Of a DNA stretch of 64,000 bases, positions 63,413-64,000 are shown piece by piece. The DNA is taken from positions 146,001 through 210,000 of the forward strand of contig CAUYUJ010017777.1 of NCBI GenBank assembly GCA_963575745.1, given 5' to 3'. The notes below the pieces were generated by a model. The model did no database searches, was not told the DNA's origin, and saw only the letters and a program-made list of their open reading frames with translations. The position numbers were made by a program, and so were the translations under genes. The stretch comes from Prorocentrum cordatum. Lineage: Eukaryota > Sar > Dinophyceae > Prorocentrales > Prorocentraceae. The stretch's first letter is position 1; each line of letters starts with the position of its first letter.

Positions 63413-64000
63413 GACAGGGGCGGGGTACAGGTCGGGCGCGTCGTCGCGCCCCGCCCGCAGAATCAAGAAGGCAAGGGCCGCTGAACCCCCTGCCAGCCTC
63501 CGGGCGGAGGCGTCGAAACCTCCCAAGGCTGTCCGAAGGAATTCCACATGCGGCCTCCGCCCACATCGCCCCCCCTATCAGGGCATCTCGCCTGGTCACT
63601 ATGTTGCCCATTCCCGCCCGCTGCTTTGCACCCCCCCTCCCCCGGTCTTCCTCCACCAGCCGCCATCCAGTTCCCTGGGCGTTCCCCAATTGCCCCTGGC
63701 CCCTGCGCGGCGGGAAGCGCCCGCGCCGCCCCGCAGGTGAAAGGCTCACCTCGCGCTCATCCTCCAATCCACTCGCGAGGCGCAAGTCTCGATTCCATCC
63801 TGACACTGGCATGCAACGTCGAGGCCACGGCAAATCCGACAGGCGCAATCAGCCCCCTCGAATGGCGGGCGAACCAACGCGAGACGACGTCGCAAAAGTA
63901 AGTTTGGAATTTGAGGATCCGCGCAAGAAACTAATCCACTCGCACAAAGTCTAGGTTTGCGCCTGTCCGAGGGTCGGACGCCGGCAAGACCAGCGCCCAA
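63413..64000. other. GC-rich end of window, no gene recognised
   Basis: CCCCCC-rich patches and overlapping ORFs on both strands without motifs. Confidence 0.5.

Overview
The window looks like nuclear DNA of a dinoflagellate. It carries a Ty1/copia-type retroelement with dinoflagellate-style protease, methyltransferase-like and integrase blocks. It also has a fragment resembling alveolin repeats, several decayed multicopy ORF families that I associate with dinoflagellate gene models, very long microsatellites and higher-order satellites, and almost no intact single-copy gene. I saw no rRNA, no convincing tRNA, no spliced-leader sequence and no CRISPR array. The assignment is by pattern recognition only.

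Region 1 (1-14.4 kb, minus strand) is the best preserved part. It is a copia-like element read right to left: Gag with two hydrophobic segments and a CCHC knuckle (14209-11660), then a 2223-residue ORF holding a tRNA 2'-phosphotransferase (Tpt1/KptA)-like domain, a RING-H2 finger and an aspartic protease (11639-4968). After a single in-frame UGA-CGG stop comes an 876-residue ORF with two methyltransferase-like blocks and a cysteine-rich segment, then integrase and the first part of reverse transcriptase, which runs off the left edge. All the ORFs are studded with roughly fifty 14-15 nt hairpins (arms GCGGG/CCCGC, GCGGA/TCCGC or GCGGC/GCCGC) whose arms co-vary.

Region 2 (14.4-23.4 kb) is satellite DNA: CTCTTGGGG-type repeats, a composite pentanucleotide (ATGCT) repeat, two higher-order blocks of a ~100-bp satellite, and a ~370-bp tandem repeat. 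Region 3 (23.4-28.1 kb, minus) is a heavily decayed, truncated relative of the Region 1 element that still shows Gag, the zinc knuckle and the Tpt1 motifs but none of the hairpins.

Region 4 (28.1-46.4 kb) is mostly microsatellite (AGT, CTC, ATT, ATC, ACC), GC-rich non-coding DNA and dispersed repeats, with small remnants of an alveolin-like and a Gag-like gene. Region 5 (46.4-56.2 kb, minus) holds a run of broken ORFs of multicopy dinoflagellate type: one with a CxxC zinc ribbon, one Lys/Ala-rich with a GCSRCR-type cysteine motif, and one transposon-like with KPCLKC and KFH motifs. A second family of short palindromes (AGCGA-N5-TCGCT) lies between them. Region 6 (56.2-64 kb) has ATC microsatellite, a 125-bp direct repeat, a ~300-nt poly-T tract and another decayed multicopy ORF (60.7-62.2 kb).

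The most notable system is the retroelement that joins an RNA 2'-phosphotransferase-like domain and a RING finger to a copia polyprotein, with covarying hairpins throughout its coding strand and possible recoding signals between its ORFs.
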